A stretch of 64,000 nucleotides of DNA from Adhaeribacter radiodurans (GCF_014075995.1 NZ_CP055153.1:4154001-4218000); one strand, 5' to 3'. Shown: positions 1 through 9,754, counted from the stretch's first letter. The notes: generated by a model not told the origin, from the sequence alone. Translations and numbers: made by a program.

Positions 1-797
1 GCCAAGGTAATTACTGCGGTAGTTCCTGTTGCATCATCGTCGGCACCATTGGCAATAGAATCGCCGTTTACCGGATTTAAAATTCCAATATGATCGTAAT
101 GGGCCGAAAAAATAACGTATTCATTTTTGCGGGTGGTTCCGGGCAAATACCCAACTATATTTTTCAATGTTTTTTTAGTAACTGCATTTTGGGCACTTAC
201 CTGAACTGACTGCGGATTTTTAACAGACGTAAGCGCAAAAACCAGGGTGGTACTATCTAAATTTAATTGTAAATTATTGCGGCTCAAATAGTTTTTATAA
301 CGTTTAAATAATTCTGCGTGGGCAGTATCGATTAAAACTAAACCACTTTCTTTGCTAGTTAATGTTTCCTGGAATTTCTCAATCAGATTATCAGACGCCT
401 CAATCCGGGTTAAGATTTTGACGGAATTACTTTTTTGATTCCATTCTACTTTTTTAGCTCCGGTTTTAATTAATACGGCTGGCTCGGTTAAGGTAGTACC
501 ATCTAGTACTACAGAACTACTAAAGGAATTTATTTCATAAACAGGAAACGATTGCTCAAATGACTTTAATCCTGGCCAGGTTTGCAAGCCGGCTTTTTTA
601 AACTCTGCACTAATAAATGTTGCTGCTTTATCAATGTCCGGTGTTAAAGCTTTCCGGCCCCGCATGTTATCGGCCGATAAAGTTTTTACTATACGGCTAA
701 CTTCATCTGGGTTAATATTGGTTTGAGCGTTTAATTTTCCGGGCAAAAAATAAGAGAAAGCACTTATCAGAATAAAATATTTAATGCGAAAATTCAT
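1..797 (-). CDS. M28-family zinc aminopeptidase, secreted, C-terminus cut by window edge
   Basis: The first 265 codons of a gene reading out of the window. The protein starts MNFRIKYFILISAF, a signal peptide ending near LNAQ, so it is exported. The last residues in the window read YVIFSAHYDHIG and then GADDDATG, the first zinc-ligand His/Asp pair of the M28 (leucine aminopeptidase/glutamate carboxypeptidase-like) fold. The preceding ~180 residues would hold the lid or PA-like domain usual in this family. Start ATG is at 797. Family assignment is firm from the HYDH...ADDDATG motifs; substrate is unknown. No stop codon is in the window, and downstream neighbours cannot be seen. Confidence 0.88.
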   Translation of the reverse strand, partial: MNFRIKYFILISAFSYFLPGKLNAQTNINPDEVSRIVKTLSADNMRGRKALTPDIDKAATFISAEFKKAGLQTWPGLKSFEQSFPVYEINSFSSSVVLDGTTLTEPAVLIKTGAKKVEWNQKSNSVKILTRIEASDNLIEKFQETLTSKESGLVLIDTAHAELFKRYKNYLSRNNLQLNLDSTTLVFALTSVKNPQSVQVSAQNAVTKKTLKNIVGYLPGTTRKNEYVIFSAHYDHIGILNPVNGDSIANGADDDATGTTAVITL

Positions 798-1158
798 AGT
801 TTATGGAATAAAGTAGGAGCCGCAATATATTTAAAAATTTGGTCTGATGAACAGATGTCACACAAAGTGATCAAAGTCTATTTATTAAAATATGGAAGCT
901 GAACTAAATAGATGTTCATTATTAAATTAATAGCCTCTACCTTAACTTGCTGCTGGTTTATGAAAGCTAAAGTTATTTAGCTTACTGAAAAGACCTAGAT
1001 TTATTTTTAAAGCGAATGCCCCCATTTACTTCCTTCTAAAACAAAAAAGCCATTTATCAGTTTTGCTTCCATTGGCGAGTTAAAACCTTGTACAATTTTA
1101 TTGTGAGTTTATTCTTTTCCCTGTAAAGCAAAACACGCATTCATTTTACTAATAACGT
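798..1158. other. Divergent intergenic region
   Basis: AT-rich spacer between the leftward peptidase and the rightward SDR gene. It should hold both promoters, but no convincing TTTG/TAnnTTTG pair was found. No ORF with coding character. Confidence 0.5.
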
Positions 1159-1869
1159 ATGGCCGATAAAAATTTTCTTGTAATTGGGGCCAGCTCTGGC
1201 ATTGGTGCCGCCATGGTTCAGCAATTACTTAATCAGAAGTATCAGGTTTTTGCTATCAGTCGGCGCCCACCTAGCTTTTCTGCTACCAATAATTTAATTT
1301 ATGTCTCCTGGGATGTTCGTCAAACTCCTACTGCTGAGCTTCTAGAACAAATTCCAGATACCTTGCACGGTCTGGTTTACTGCCCGGGTACAATAAATTT
1401 GAAACCTTTTCATCGGCTTACCGCTAATGATTTTCGGGAAGAGTGGGAGATAAACGTTTTAGGTGCCGTAACCATGCTACAAACTTTTTTGCCCCACTTG
1501 AAAAAAGCTGGCGCCGCAGCAGTAGTACTTTTCAGTTCAGTAGCCGCTCAAACCGGAATGAGTTTTCATGCATCCACTGCTTCGGCCAAAGCCGCCGTAG
1601 AAGGATTAGGAAAATCGTTAGCCGCAGAATGGGCAGGCTCCAGGATTCGGGTAAATGTAATAGCTCCTTCCCTGACCAACACTCCCTTAGCCGGAAACTT
1701 ACTGGCCACCCCCGAAAAACGCGAAGCTGCTAATAAGCGGCATCCGCTGGCACGAACCGGCACTCCCGAAGAGGTAGCGGCCTTAGCTATATTTTTACTC
1801 ACCGATCAAGCCAGTTGGTTAACGGGTCAGGTGTTCACCATCGACGGTGGTTTATCGGCACTACGTTAA
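1159..1869 (+). CDS. SDR-family protein lacking the catalytic Tyr
   Basis: 236-residue classical short-chain dehydrogenase/reductase fold. The nucleotide-binding motif GASSGIG is near residue 10, and the C-terminal GQVFTIDGG is typical of FabG-like SDRs. The catalytic Ser is present in FSSVAAQTG. Where YxxxK is expected the sequence reads STASAKAAV, so Thr sits in the Tyr position while Lys remains. From the family, loss of Tyr normally removes or alters redox activity; that consequence is inferred. The stop codon is 14 bases before the photolyase start, so the two are probably cotranscribed. I recall similar Tyr-less SDRs (SSVAxQTG type) in other bacteria. Substrate unknown. Confidence 0.85.
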   Translation: MADKNFLVIGASSGIGAAMVQQLLNQKYQVFAISRRPPSFSATNNLIYVSWDVRQTPTAELLEQIPDTLHGLVYCPGTINLKPFHRLTANDFREEWEINVLGAVTMLQTFLPHLKKAGAAAVVLFSSVAAQTGMSFHASTASAKAAVEGLGKSLAAEWAGSRIRVNVIAPSLTNTPLAGNLLATPEKREAANKRHPLARTGTPEEVAALAIFLLTDQASWLTGQVFTIDGGLSALR

Positions 1870-1883
1870 TATAAAATTTAAAA

Positions 1884-3206
1884 ATGCTTACGCCACCTGT
1901 TTCTTTTTTTTGGTTCCGGCGCGACTTACGCTTAACCGATAATGCTGGTTTGTACCACGCATTAAAATCGGGTACATTGGTAATACCTGTATTTATATAC
2001 GACACCGACATTCTGGAGAAACTTCCGGATAAGCAAGATCGTCGGGTTCAATTTATTCAGGAAGCAATCAAAAGCTTAGCCGAAAATTTAGAAAAGTTGG
2101 GCTCTTTCTTACGGCTAAAACAGGGTAAACCTCTCGATATTTTTACTAAATTAGTACAGGAAAAAACTATTACTGCCGTTTACGCCAATCATGATTACGA
2201 GCCTTATGCCCAACAGCGCGATGCAGCAGTTGAAGAGTATTTAAAAACCAGGGGAATTCCTTTTTATACTTTTAAAGACCAGGTAATTTTCGAAAAGAAC
2301 GAGATTACGAAAGCCGATAGAGAACCTTACACAGTTTTTACCCCATACAAAAAACGCTGGCTAAATACTATAAACAGCTTTTTCGTTAAAGCTTATCCTA
2401 CTGAAAAATACTTTCATCAATTTGCATCCATAAATTCGGTGCCTCTTCCTACTTTAACAGACTTAGGGTTTCAGCATACAGATTTAGTAACTCCGAATAT
2501 AAGGGTAGCCGAAGAAATTATTACGCATTACCACAAAACCCGCGATTATCCTGCTCAAGCGGGCACTTCTAGGTTAAGCGTGCATTTGCGGTTTGGTACC
2601 ATTAGTATTCGGCAAGTGGTGCAGCTCGCCCAAAGGTTAAACGCTACCTGGTTAAACGAACTTATCTGGCGCGACTTTTACCACATGATCCTGTTTCATT
2701 TTCCGCGGGTAGTTTCGCAAGCATTTAAGCCCGCTTACGATCACATTCCTTGGGAAAATAATGAAAAATATTTTGCGCAATGGTGTACCGGCACTACCGG
2801 TTATCCGTTAGTAGATGCAGGTATGCGGGAACTGAATGCCACTGGCTTTATGCACAACCGGGTACGTATGGTGGTTGCCAGTTTTCTTTGCAAACACTTG
2901 CTTATTGATTGGCGCTGGGGCGAAGCTTACTTTGCAACTAAATTGCTTGATTACGACTTGGCAGCTAATAACGGAGGTTGGCAATGGGCAGCAGGTTCCG
3001 GCTGCGATGCAGGGCCTTATTTTCGGGTATTTAACCCGGCAGCTCAGTTAAAGAAGTTTGACCCGGGGAATTTATACGTTAAAAAATGGGTACCCGAATG
3101 GGAAAGTTCCAATTACAACCAACCACTTATAGACCATGATTTTGCCCGAAAACGGGCTATAAACACTTATAAAGCGGCATTAACCGATTTTAAAAATGGT
3201 AATTGA
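1884..3206 (+). CDS. phrB: Deoxyribodipyrimidine photolyase (class I type)
   Basis: 440 residues, the usual size for a single-chain photolyase/cryptochrome. N-terminal antenna domain begins FFWFRRDLRLTDN; the C-terminal FAD domain carries TSRLSVHLRFGTIS, WRDFYHMI, MHNRVRMVVASF and DYDLAANNGGWQW followed by FRVFNP. Tryptophans in FAQW, DWRW and GGWQW fit the electron-transfer triad. It would repair cyclobutane pyrimidine dimers with blue or near-UV light. Placed 14 bases after the SDR gene in a likely two-gene operon. A cryptochrome-like role cannot be excluded by eye, but the pattern is that of CPD photolyases. Confidence 0.92.
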   Translation: MLTPPVSFFWFRRDLRLTDNAGLYHALKSGTLVIPVFIYDTDILEKLPDKQDRRVQFIQEAIKSLAENLEKLGSFLRLKQGKPLDIFTKLVQEKTITAVYANHDYEPYAQQRDAAVEEYLKTRGIPFYTFKDQVIFEKNEITKADREPYTVFTPYKKRWLNTINSFFVKAYPTEKYFHQFASINSVPLPTLTDLGFQHTDLVTPNIRVAEEIITHYHKTRDYPAQAGTSRLSVHLRFGTISIRQVVQLAQRLNATWLNELIWRDFYHMILFHFPRVVSQAFKPAYDHIPWENNEKYFAQWCTGTTGYPLVDAGMRELNATGFMHNRVRMVVASFLCKHLLIDWRWGEAYFATKLLDYDLAANNGGWQWAAGSGCDAGPYFRVFNPAAQLKKFDPGNLYVKKWVPEWESSNYNQPLIDHDFARKRAINTYKAALTDFKNGN

Positions 3207-3318
3207 TAATGAATAACGTTATAAAAATTTTAATATTGCATTTTTAATTTTTCTCAATGTTTTGATTAAATTTATCAAATTTACAACTAGATTAAGGCGA
3301 GTTATAACTTTACCCTCG

Positions 3319-6300
3319 ATGCAGCATACCATCCGCTTTTTATACTTATTCCTTGTTATTGTATTTTTTTCTGTTACTACTTACGCGCAAAATTTATGTA
3401 CTGCTACTATTTCTCCTTCCGGAACGGCTTACATTTGTAACGGTACCCCCTTAATTCTTACTGCCAATGAGGGAGTTGTAAATAATGATTTAAAATTTAG
3501 GTGGTTTAAAGATGGGCAGCCAATACCGGGAGCTACCAATCAAACTTATAACGCCACAGGTATAGGCACCTACGCCGTAGAAGTTAGCAGTATTTCTAAT
3601 ACCTGTAATCCGAATACTACTGATCCTGGTACCAGAGTAGAACTTGGCCCAACGCTTACAAGACCAGATTTTACTATTTCTCCTACTGGGGTGCAATGCT
3701 CCGGAATACCTTATACTTTTACAATTGTTGGCCCTAATGATCCAAATGTTGAATATCTCTGGGACTTTGGTGATGGAACCATCGGCCGCGGCTACGAAGT
3801 AAACCATGCCTTTAATTACTTCGGTACCGGAACAAAATCTTTTTCGGTAACGGTTGTTACGGCTTCCCGTGGTTGCCGTTCCCAAACTTCCATCGCTCAA
3901 ACAGTAACTGTTAATGGAGGCCCTAATTTTACCGAAGCAGATGTAACCGATAGCGCTGATTTTGAAGTATGTATTCCAAAAGATTCTGCAATAAGCGTAA
4001 AGGCCAAGTTATTTAACAACATAGTAGCAGCTAGTGCAGCCGGAATTACCGGCTACCGGGTTCGCTGGAATCCTGATGATGTAAATGAAGTAAGTTACAC
4101 ACCTGAACAGTTCGATGCTGACTCTCCTATTCGTAACCCTACTCCGTTTACCACCATTGGCACACATCCAATTAGTATAACTGCGATTGGCGCCACTTGT
4201 AATACCACTATTACCTTACAATACGAAGTCAGCCAAAAACCTACTGCTGGTTTTCAAGTATCTCCACCAGATGGGAAAAAACGGTTAGATCCCAATCAAT
4301 GTGTTCCAGTGATTGTTACCCCTACTGATAGTGCGAAAGGGGGTAATCTCACCTATAAATGGGCAGTACTAAATAACCAAGGTCAGCCGGCGGGTGGCTT
4401 CGCTTATATTAATAATACTTCTGATACTTCAGCTGCACCTGTTTTTCAATTTAATGAAATGGGCCGGTTCCAGGTTCAGCAAATTGTTACGAACCAATGC
4501 GGCAGCGATACTACTTCGCAAAGCGTGTTAATTGCTTATCCGGAGGTACAGCTAAATGCTGATGGACCATTTTGCGGGCCTACCACCATTAAGTTTTCGG
4601 ATCAAAATGTATTTTATGATGCCAACTTAGGTACTGAAGTACCTACTTCATTCCGTTGGATTATATCAGGTACTAGTGGAGCAACTTTCATAAACGGAAC
4701 TTCGGCCAATTCTAAATATCCGGAAATTAGTTTTCCAAATGTAGGGGAGTATAAAGTTTCGGTAAGTTTTGCCAATGAATGCGGTAACTCCGCCGATGTA
4801 GCGCAGCAGGGAGCCGGCGAAATTACTATTACCGTTAATGAAGTTCCGAACGCACCAATTATTACTACTACGGGAGTATCAATTTGCTCCGGCGAAAGCA
4901 CAGATATAAAACCAACCGGACCAGCTGGTAATACTTTTATTTTCTATGGATCGCCCACCGGTGGTACTCCCCTGGATACTGCAGCAACTTACACAACCGG
5001 ACCACTATCCGTAAGTACTACTTTTTATATCACTACTCTTAGCCCTAATGGTTGCGAAAGTACCGGTGCCCGTACCCCTTTTGCGGTAACTGTGTTACCT
5101 CCTATTGCCAACAATACTATTTCTCAAGACCAGGAAGTATGCCAAGGTTCGGCACCTAAGCTTTTATCTGGCACTCAACCAACCGGTGGGGATACTAATG
5201 GCTATCGATATCAGTGGCAGCTTAGTACTACGGGGCCTAATGGTACTTTTGCTACTGCTCCGGGAGTAAATAATAGCCGCGATTACACCCCACCGGTTTT
5301 ACAGCAAAATGCCTGGTTACGGCGTTTAATATCATCCGCATCCTGCTCCGGCGATACCAGTAACGTTGTAGCTATTACTGTAACTCCCCGTATTGCAGGA
5401 GGTAACATAACTGGCGATCAGCAGGTTTGTGCTAATGAACCGGTATTGCCTTTAATTGGTAGCCCGTTAGCCGGAGGTACAATTCAGTGGCGTAGCAGCA
5501 CAGTAAGCGCTACTGCTGGCTTTACTCCGGCTACCAACATCAACAATGAAGTAAATTATGAACCGGGAATCCTTAATCAATCCACCTGGTTTCGCCGTTA
5601 CATTATTTCGGGTGGTTGTGTCGATTCGTCCAATGTGGTAATAGTAACGGTAGATCAACCAGTAACCAATAATACTATTCTAGCAGATCAATCGCTTTGC
5701 GGCGGAGAACAACCTGCCCCTTTAACGGGCTCTGGTCCACAAGGTGGCACCCTACCGCTCCGCTATATTTGGGAAAGCAGCACTACTGGTGCTACCACCG
5801 GTTTCGCTCCTGCAGTTGGCACCAATAATACAGCTAACTATAATCCAGCAGTATTAACTGTTACTACCTGGTTCCGTCGTGGCGTTATTTCTGGCACCTG
5901 CGACCCCAATTACAGCAATGTGGCTCAAATTACTGTTCTACCTTTAATCACGAACAATTCTATTAATGGTACTGAGCCGGCCGTTTGCGAAAATACGGCT
6001 CCTAAAACCATAACTGGTTCTGCTCCATCGGGTGGTAATGGTACCTATACCTATCTTTGGGAAAGCAGTATTACCAGCGCCACTGCTGCTTTTGCTCCGG
6101 CTGCTGGTACCAATAATACTCAAAACTATACGCCACCAGTAATCAGCCGTACAACCTGGTACCGGCGTACCGTGATTTCTGATAATTGCACTAGTATTTC
6201 TCAAACTATAGAAATTAAAGTTAATCCACTACCACCAGTACCAGTAGTAGCCGCCAACAGTGTTACCACCTGCCTGGATAGTACCGCCACTTTGGTAGCA

Positions 6301-6972
6301 ACAGGTACAGGATTAACTTACCAGTGGTTCGAAACCCCTACTGGTGGTAATATTTTATTCGAGGGTGCTACGTTTGTTACGAATCGTATTGCCCAATCTA
6401 CCACTTTTTATGTTCAGGCAGTTAATCAAAATCAATGTGTGAGCCCTGCCCGTACTCCGGTTACCGTCAATGTAACCAGCATTACAGCTAGTGCCGGACG
6501 TGATACTACCATTATTGAAGGTAATACCATGGAATTAATCGGACGTGGTGGCGTTCGTTACAAATGGGAACCAGCTACCGGGTTAAACGACCCGAATGTA
6601 GAACGGCCGGTAGCTAGCCCAACTAAAACTACCACCTATAAAGTAACTGCTTTCTCCGAAGAAGGCTGCGCAGCTACCGACGAAGTTACTATTACCGTTA
6701 TTCCTCGGGTACTTATTGTAAATACCTTTAGTCCGAATCACGATGGTATAAATGAAACGTGGGAAATTCAGCGAATTGAAAATTATCCGGAAGCCACTGT
6801 TGAAATTTTTAATCGCTGGGGAACTAAGGTGTTTACCTCGGATATAGGGTATAAAAAAGCATGGGATGGCACCTACAATGGCCAGGATTTGCCATTAGCT
6901 ACTTATTATTACATTATTCGCCTGGATAAAATATCCAAACCTATTTCAGGTAACGTAACATTAATCCGGTAA
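3319..6972 (+). CDS. Large secreted protein with PKD and tandem Ig-like repeats, type IX sorting domain
   Basis: About 1217 residues from the ATG at 3319; an upstream in-frame TTG (3262) would put 19 basic residues before the signal peptide, so ATG is preferred. Signal peptide MQHTIRFLYLF...TYAQ. A PKD domain (YLWDFGDGTIGRG) lies near residue 150. From about base 5107 to 6225 are four tandem modules of ~90-95 codons, each opening NN(T/S)I..D/E...C and closing with W(F/Y/L)RR..IS. The last ~85 residues (NTFSPNHDGINETW, VEIFNRWGTKVF, DGTYNGQDLP, YYYIIRL) are the gliding-motility-associated (type B) C-terminal sorting domain. It is therefore a predicted type IX secretion substrate anchored at or released from the cell surface. 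The partner PorP/SprF gene follows 16 bases later. Ligand unknown. Confidence 0.9.
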   Translation: MQHTIRFLYLFLVIVFFSVTTYAQNLCTATISPSGTAYICNGTPLILTANEGVVNNDLKFRWFKDGQPIPGATNQTYNATGIGTYAVEVSSISNTCNPNTTDPGTRVELGPTLTRPDFTISPTGVQCSGIPYTFTIVGPNDPNVEYLWDFGDGTIGRGYEVNHAFNYFGTGTKSFSVTVVTASRGCRSQTSIAQTVTVNGGPNFTEADVTDSADFEVCIPKDSAISVKAKLFNNIVAASAAGITGYRVRWNPDDVNEVSYTPEQFDADSPIRNPTPFTTIGTHPISITAIGATCNTTITLQYEVSQKPTAGFQVSPPDGKKRLDPNQCVPVIVTPTDSAKGGNLTYKWAVLNNQGQPAGGFAYINNTSDTSAAPVFQFNEMGRFQVQQIVTNQCGSDTTSQSVLIAYPEVQLNADGPFCGPTTIKFSDQNVFYDANLGTEVPTSFRWIISGTSGATFINGTSANSKYPEISFPNVGEYKVSVSFANECGNSADVAQQGAGEITITVNEVPNAPIITTTGVSICSGESTDIKPTGPAGNTFIFYGSPTGGTPLDTAATYTTGPLSVSTTFYITTLSPNGCESTGARTPFAVTVLPPIANNTISQDQEVCQGSAPKLLSGTQPTGGDTNGYRYQWQLSTTGPNGTFATAPGVNNSRDYTPPVLQQNAWLRRLISSASCSGDTSNVVAITVTPRIAGGNITGDQQVCANEPVLPLIGSPLAGGTIQWRSSTVSATAGFTPATNINNEVNYEPGILNQSTWFRRYIISGGCVDSSNVVIVTVDQPVTNNTILADQSLCGGEQPAPLTGSGPQGGTLPLRYIWESSTTGATTGFAPAVGTNNTANYNPAVLTVTTWFRRGVISGTCDPNYSNVAQITVLPLITNNSINGTEPAVCENTAPKTITGSAPSGGNGTYTYLWESSITSATAAFAPAAGTNNTQNYTPPVISRTTWYRRTVISDNCTSISQTIEIKVNPLPPVPVVAANSVTTCLDSTATLVATGTGLTYQWFETPTGGNILFEGATFVTNRIAQSTTFYVQAVNQNQCVSPARTPVTVNVTSITASAGRDTTIIEGNTMELIGRGGVRYKWEPATGLNDPNVERPVASPTKTTTYKVTAFSEEGCAATDEVTITVIPRVLIVNTFSPNHDGINETWEIQRIENYPEATVEIFNRWGTKVFTSDIGYKKAWDGTYNGQDLPLATYYYIIRLDKISKPISGNVTLIR

Positions 6973-6988
6973 GCGTATTATTTATCTT

Positions 6989-7990
6989 ATGAAAAGAGTT
7001 CTAGTAATTACTACTTTATTGGTTTGTTTTATTATTAAAGTACAGGCTCAGCAGCGTCCTCAGTTTAGTCAATACATGCTGAACCAGTATTTATTTAACC
7101 CAGCTCTTTCCGGAATTGAGGATTATACTGATGTACGAATGGGAACGCGTTACCAATGGGTGGGCTTAGATGGTGCTCCGGTTACCTATTATGTAAGTGC
7201 GCATACTCCTCTTAATAAAGAAGCTACTAGTGTCCGCAACCGCTATAACAACCGGACTCATACAGTTAAACGCAACCGTTTTCAACGAGCCCGTCCTCAC
7301 CATGGTGTAGGAGTTATGGCACACGTTGATAAAACCGGAGTTCTTCGCCGTACCAACTTAACAGGTAGTTACGCCTTTCATTTACCGGTTAGTCAAAAGA
7401 TTAACGTTTCAGTGGGTGTTTCCGCGGGAATGATACGGAATAGTTTAAATACATCCGAAGCCACTTATATAAATCCTGCAGATCCATCTATTACCAGTGA
7501 TTATGTTAACCGAACTTATTTAGACTTAAACTTAGGAACCTGGATTTACTCACAAGATTTTTTTGTAGGATTTGCAGGTGCACAATTGGCACGAGGTAGT
7601 CGCGATTTAAATAATTCACCGGATCAAAAAACACCAGGAATTGTACAGCGCCACTTTTACGCAACTGCCGGTTACAAATTTCGTTTCGGGAACGATTTAG
7701 CACTTGTTCCATCTGTTATGATGAAAATGGCAGGCCCTAGCCCCTTTTCAGTTGATGTTAATTTGCGTGCTATTTACGGTGACCGGGTTTGGGCGGGTGT
7801 TTCTTACCGGAACCAAGATTCTTTCGCCGGATTAATTGGCTTAAACATCAGCTATCTCATGGATATTGGTTATTCTTACGACTATAACAACTCTGCCTTA
7901 GATATTGCTAATTCTGGTTCACATGAGATTGTGCTAGGAATTAAATTATTTAATAAAGGTAAAGTTATTTGTCCCCAATGGATGCAGTAA
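6989..7990 (+). CDS. PorP/SprF family outer-membrane protein
   Basis: 333 residues with signal peptide (MKRVLVITTLLVCFIIKVQA) and the family opening QQRPQFSQYMLNQYLFNPA followed by a predicted beta-barrel. PorP/SprF proteins work with the type IX secretion machinery and are commonly encoded right after large proteins with type B C-terminal domains, as here (16-base gap). The likely job is surface attachment or export of the upstream repeat protein. Length is normal. The stop lies 25 bases before the target duplication of the downstream insertion sequence, so the IS entered just behind this gene without damaging it. Confidence 0.93.
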   Translation: MKRVLVITTLLVCFIIKVQAQQRPQFSQYMLNQYLFNPALSGIEDYTDVRMGTRYQWVGLDGAPVTYYVSAHTPLNKEATSVRNRYNNRTHTVKRNRFQRARPHHGVGVMAHVDKTGVLRRTNLTGSYAFHLPVSQKINVSVGVSAGMIRNSLNTSEATYINPADPSITSDYVNRTYLDLNLGTWIYSQDFFVGFAGAQLARGSRDLNNSPDQKTPGIVQRHFYATAGYKFRFGNDLALVPSVMMKMAGPSPFSVDVNLRAIYGDRVWAGVSYRNQDSFAGLIGLNISYLMDIGYSYDYNNSALDIANSGSHEIVLGIKLFNKGKVICPQWMQ

Positions 7991-8017
7991 ACTATTTTAC
8001 TAACAAGCAAAATCTTA

Positions 8018-8963
8018 GAAGGTGTTTTAAAAAGTACTTAGGGGAAAATAGGGGAATAAAAAAGTACTCAAAAGGGTTAAGAATAGTTGAACCACCAACT
8101 TATCAAAACCGAAATGAGTACTAGTCAAAAGAAGCAAAAACGGCGGAGATATCCAAGTGATATCAGTCAGAATGGCTGGCAGAAGTTAAAGAAGTTATTG
8201 GAAGGACCGGATTCAGCCATCAGGAAAGCAGGTCGCCCAGCCGCCGATTTAAGAGAGGTCATAAACGCTATTTTTTATGTAGTAAAAACGGGTTGTAGTT
8301 GGCGGAGCATGCCCCATGACTTACTGTGCTGGCAAACGGCGTATGGTTACTTTAATGGCTGGAGTCAGAATGGCACCTGGGAGTGGGTTCATAGCGTTTT
8401 TGTAAAAAAGCTGCGGTGCCAATCCCAGCGCCAAGCTTGTCCCTCGGCGGGCAATATAGATTCCCAAAGCATCAAAACAACGGCTTGTGGGGGTTCTCAC
8501 CGGGGCTTTGATGCGGGTAAGCAAATCAAGGGCCGCAAACGGTTTGTTCTTACCGATACCCAAGGCTTGCTGTTAGCCGTATGGGTATGCGCTGCCAGTG
8601 TTTCGGAAAAGAAAGGAGCCATGCCATTGCTTCGCTATAGGAAGCGAGTGCCTTATCTAGCTCATCTCTGTCGGCGTATTAAATTGGTTTGGGTGGATGG
8701 TGGTTACCGGGGAGAGGATTTAATGGCCTATGTAAAAAAGCTATGGGGCTGGTGCTGGCAAGTAGTGCTTCGAACAGATAATACGAAAGGCTTTAAAGCC
8801 TTGCCCCGTCGATGGGTCGTAGAAAGAACTTTTGCTTGGCTGCTGTTTGCCAGACGACTGAATAAAGATTATGAAAAGAACCGTCGTAATAGTCAGAGGA
8901 TGGTCTACTTAGCGATGCTAGCCCTCATGCTTAAACGATTTTAATCTATTTTAAAACAGTTTC
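8018..8963 (+). mobile_element. IS5-family (IS1031-like) insertion sequence, complete
   Basis: 946-bp element. Left end 8018-8032 reads GAAGGTGTTTTAAAA and right end 8949-8963 reads, inverted, GAAACTGTTTTAAAA: 13 of 15 identical. The trinucleotide TTA flanks both sides (8015-8017, 8964-8966), matching the TNA target duplication of the IS1031 subgroup of IS5. One intact transposase ORF fills it. Matching duplications and an open transposase suggest a fairly recent insertion. Confidence 0.85.
8114..8944 (+). CDS. IS5-family transposase
   Basis: 276 residues from ATG 8114 (an in-frame TTG at 8087 would add nine). N-terminal DUF4096-like region (RYPSDISQNGWQKLKKLL, GCSWRSMPHDL), then the DDE catalytic core: first Asp in GNIDSQSIKTT, second in VWVDGGYRG, Glu in RRWVVERTFAWL. 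Unlike many IS5 elements of the IS427 subgroup, it is one uninterrupted frame with no programmed frameshift. It appears intact and able to move its own element. Confidence 0.93.
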   Translation: MSTSQKKQKRRRYPSDISQNGWQKLKKLLEGPDSAIRKAGRPAADLREVINAIFYVVKTGCSWRSMPHDLLCWQTAYGYFNGWSQNGTWEWVHSVFVKKLRCQSQRQACPSAGNIDSQSIKTTACGGSHRGFDAGKQIKGRKRFVLTDTQGLLLAVWVCAASVSEKKGAMPLLRYRKRVPYLAHLCRRIKLVWVDGGYRGEDLMAYVKKLWGWCWQVVLRTDNTKGFKALPRRWVVERTFAWLLFARRLNKDYEKNRRNSQRMVYLAMLALMLKRF

Positions 8964-8966
8964 TTA

Positions 8967-9584
8967 GATTAATAAAGCATTTAATGGTTCCTAGAGAAAG
9001 CTCTATAGTTTATTCCAAATTTTATTAGATAATCCGCTCTCTATCTTTTTGCTGTATGTTAGTTGCTACTCTCAATATACCAAGATCAAGAGCGGAGTTG
9101 AGTGGAAAGTTTAATACAGTAATTGTATTTCCACAGCAAGAACCCTAAATTTTAATAGACACTATAACAGATCTTAAGCGACCTTATGCTTCCAAAAAAG
9201 GTTTTAAGGATCAAGCAAAAAAGTTGAGGAATTAGGAAAATAAGATTTTGGTTCGCAACAGCAGGAACAATTATTTAAATAATACTAACAATTACCACAC
9301 CCTGATCGACGCTGCTACCTACCCAGCCTTCCAGAATTATTCGAGTTAGTGAATGTTATGCAAATTGCTAAATGCTTGAATAAAAGGCAAGGTACTCCAC
9401 CCTCAAATATTATATCTCCATTTCTATAGCGGGAGTAAAAAGAGGATGCTTTGGACTGATGCTTTGGACTAAATGTTCTTTCTTCTTAACATTACAACTT
9501 TTCATAATATCAATGAAACCCTTTATTAAGAGGAAATTCTACATTAGGTATTTCATATGACAGCTTAATCCGCTACCCATTTCA
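8967..9584. other. Gene-free region between IS and rrn terminator
   Basis: About 620 bp with many stops in all frames and no recognisable gene or remnant. It holds a perfect 13-bp tandem duplication at 9445-9470 (unit GATGCTTTGGACT). Confidence 0.5.
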
Positions 9585-9629
9585 CTAAAAAGCAGAACGC
9601 CCGCATCTTCAAGGAAGGTGGGGGCGTTC
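9585..9629 (-). terminator. rRNA operon terminator
   Basis: On the minus strand, just past 5S rRNA, GAACGCCC (complement of 9622-9629) pairs with GGGCGTTC (complement of 9595-9602), followed by TGCTTTTT. Classic intrinsic terminator for the rrn transcript. Confidence 0.85.
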
Positions 9630-9640
9630 AGAGGAAAAAA

Positions 9641-9754
9641 GGGGTTGGCGGCTACCTACTCTCCCGCATGTGATTGCAGTACCATTGGCGCTACGGGGCT
9701 TAACTGCTCTGTTCGGAAAGGGAAGAGGTGAACACCCGCGCTATAACCACCATT
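9641..9754 (-). rRNA. rrf: 5S ribosomal RNA
   Basis: The minus strand reads GGTGGTTATAGCGCGGGTG, then CCGAACAGAGCAGTTAAGCC and GGGAGAGTAGGTAGCCGCC, standard 5S signatures. Ends are estimated to within a few bases. Located about 145 bases after 23S, as last gene of the operon before the terminator. Confidence 0.93.

Noticed and set aside
3262-3318. Upstream TTG start for the large secreted protein
   Set aside because: It would place 19 basic residues before a standard signal peptide; ATG 3319 fits better.
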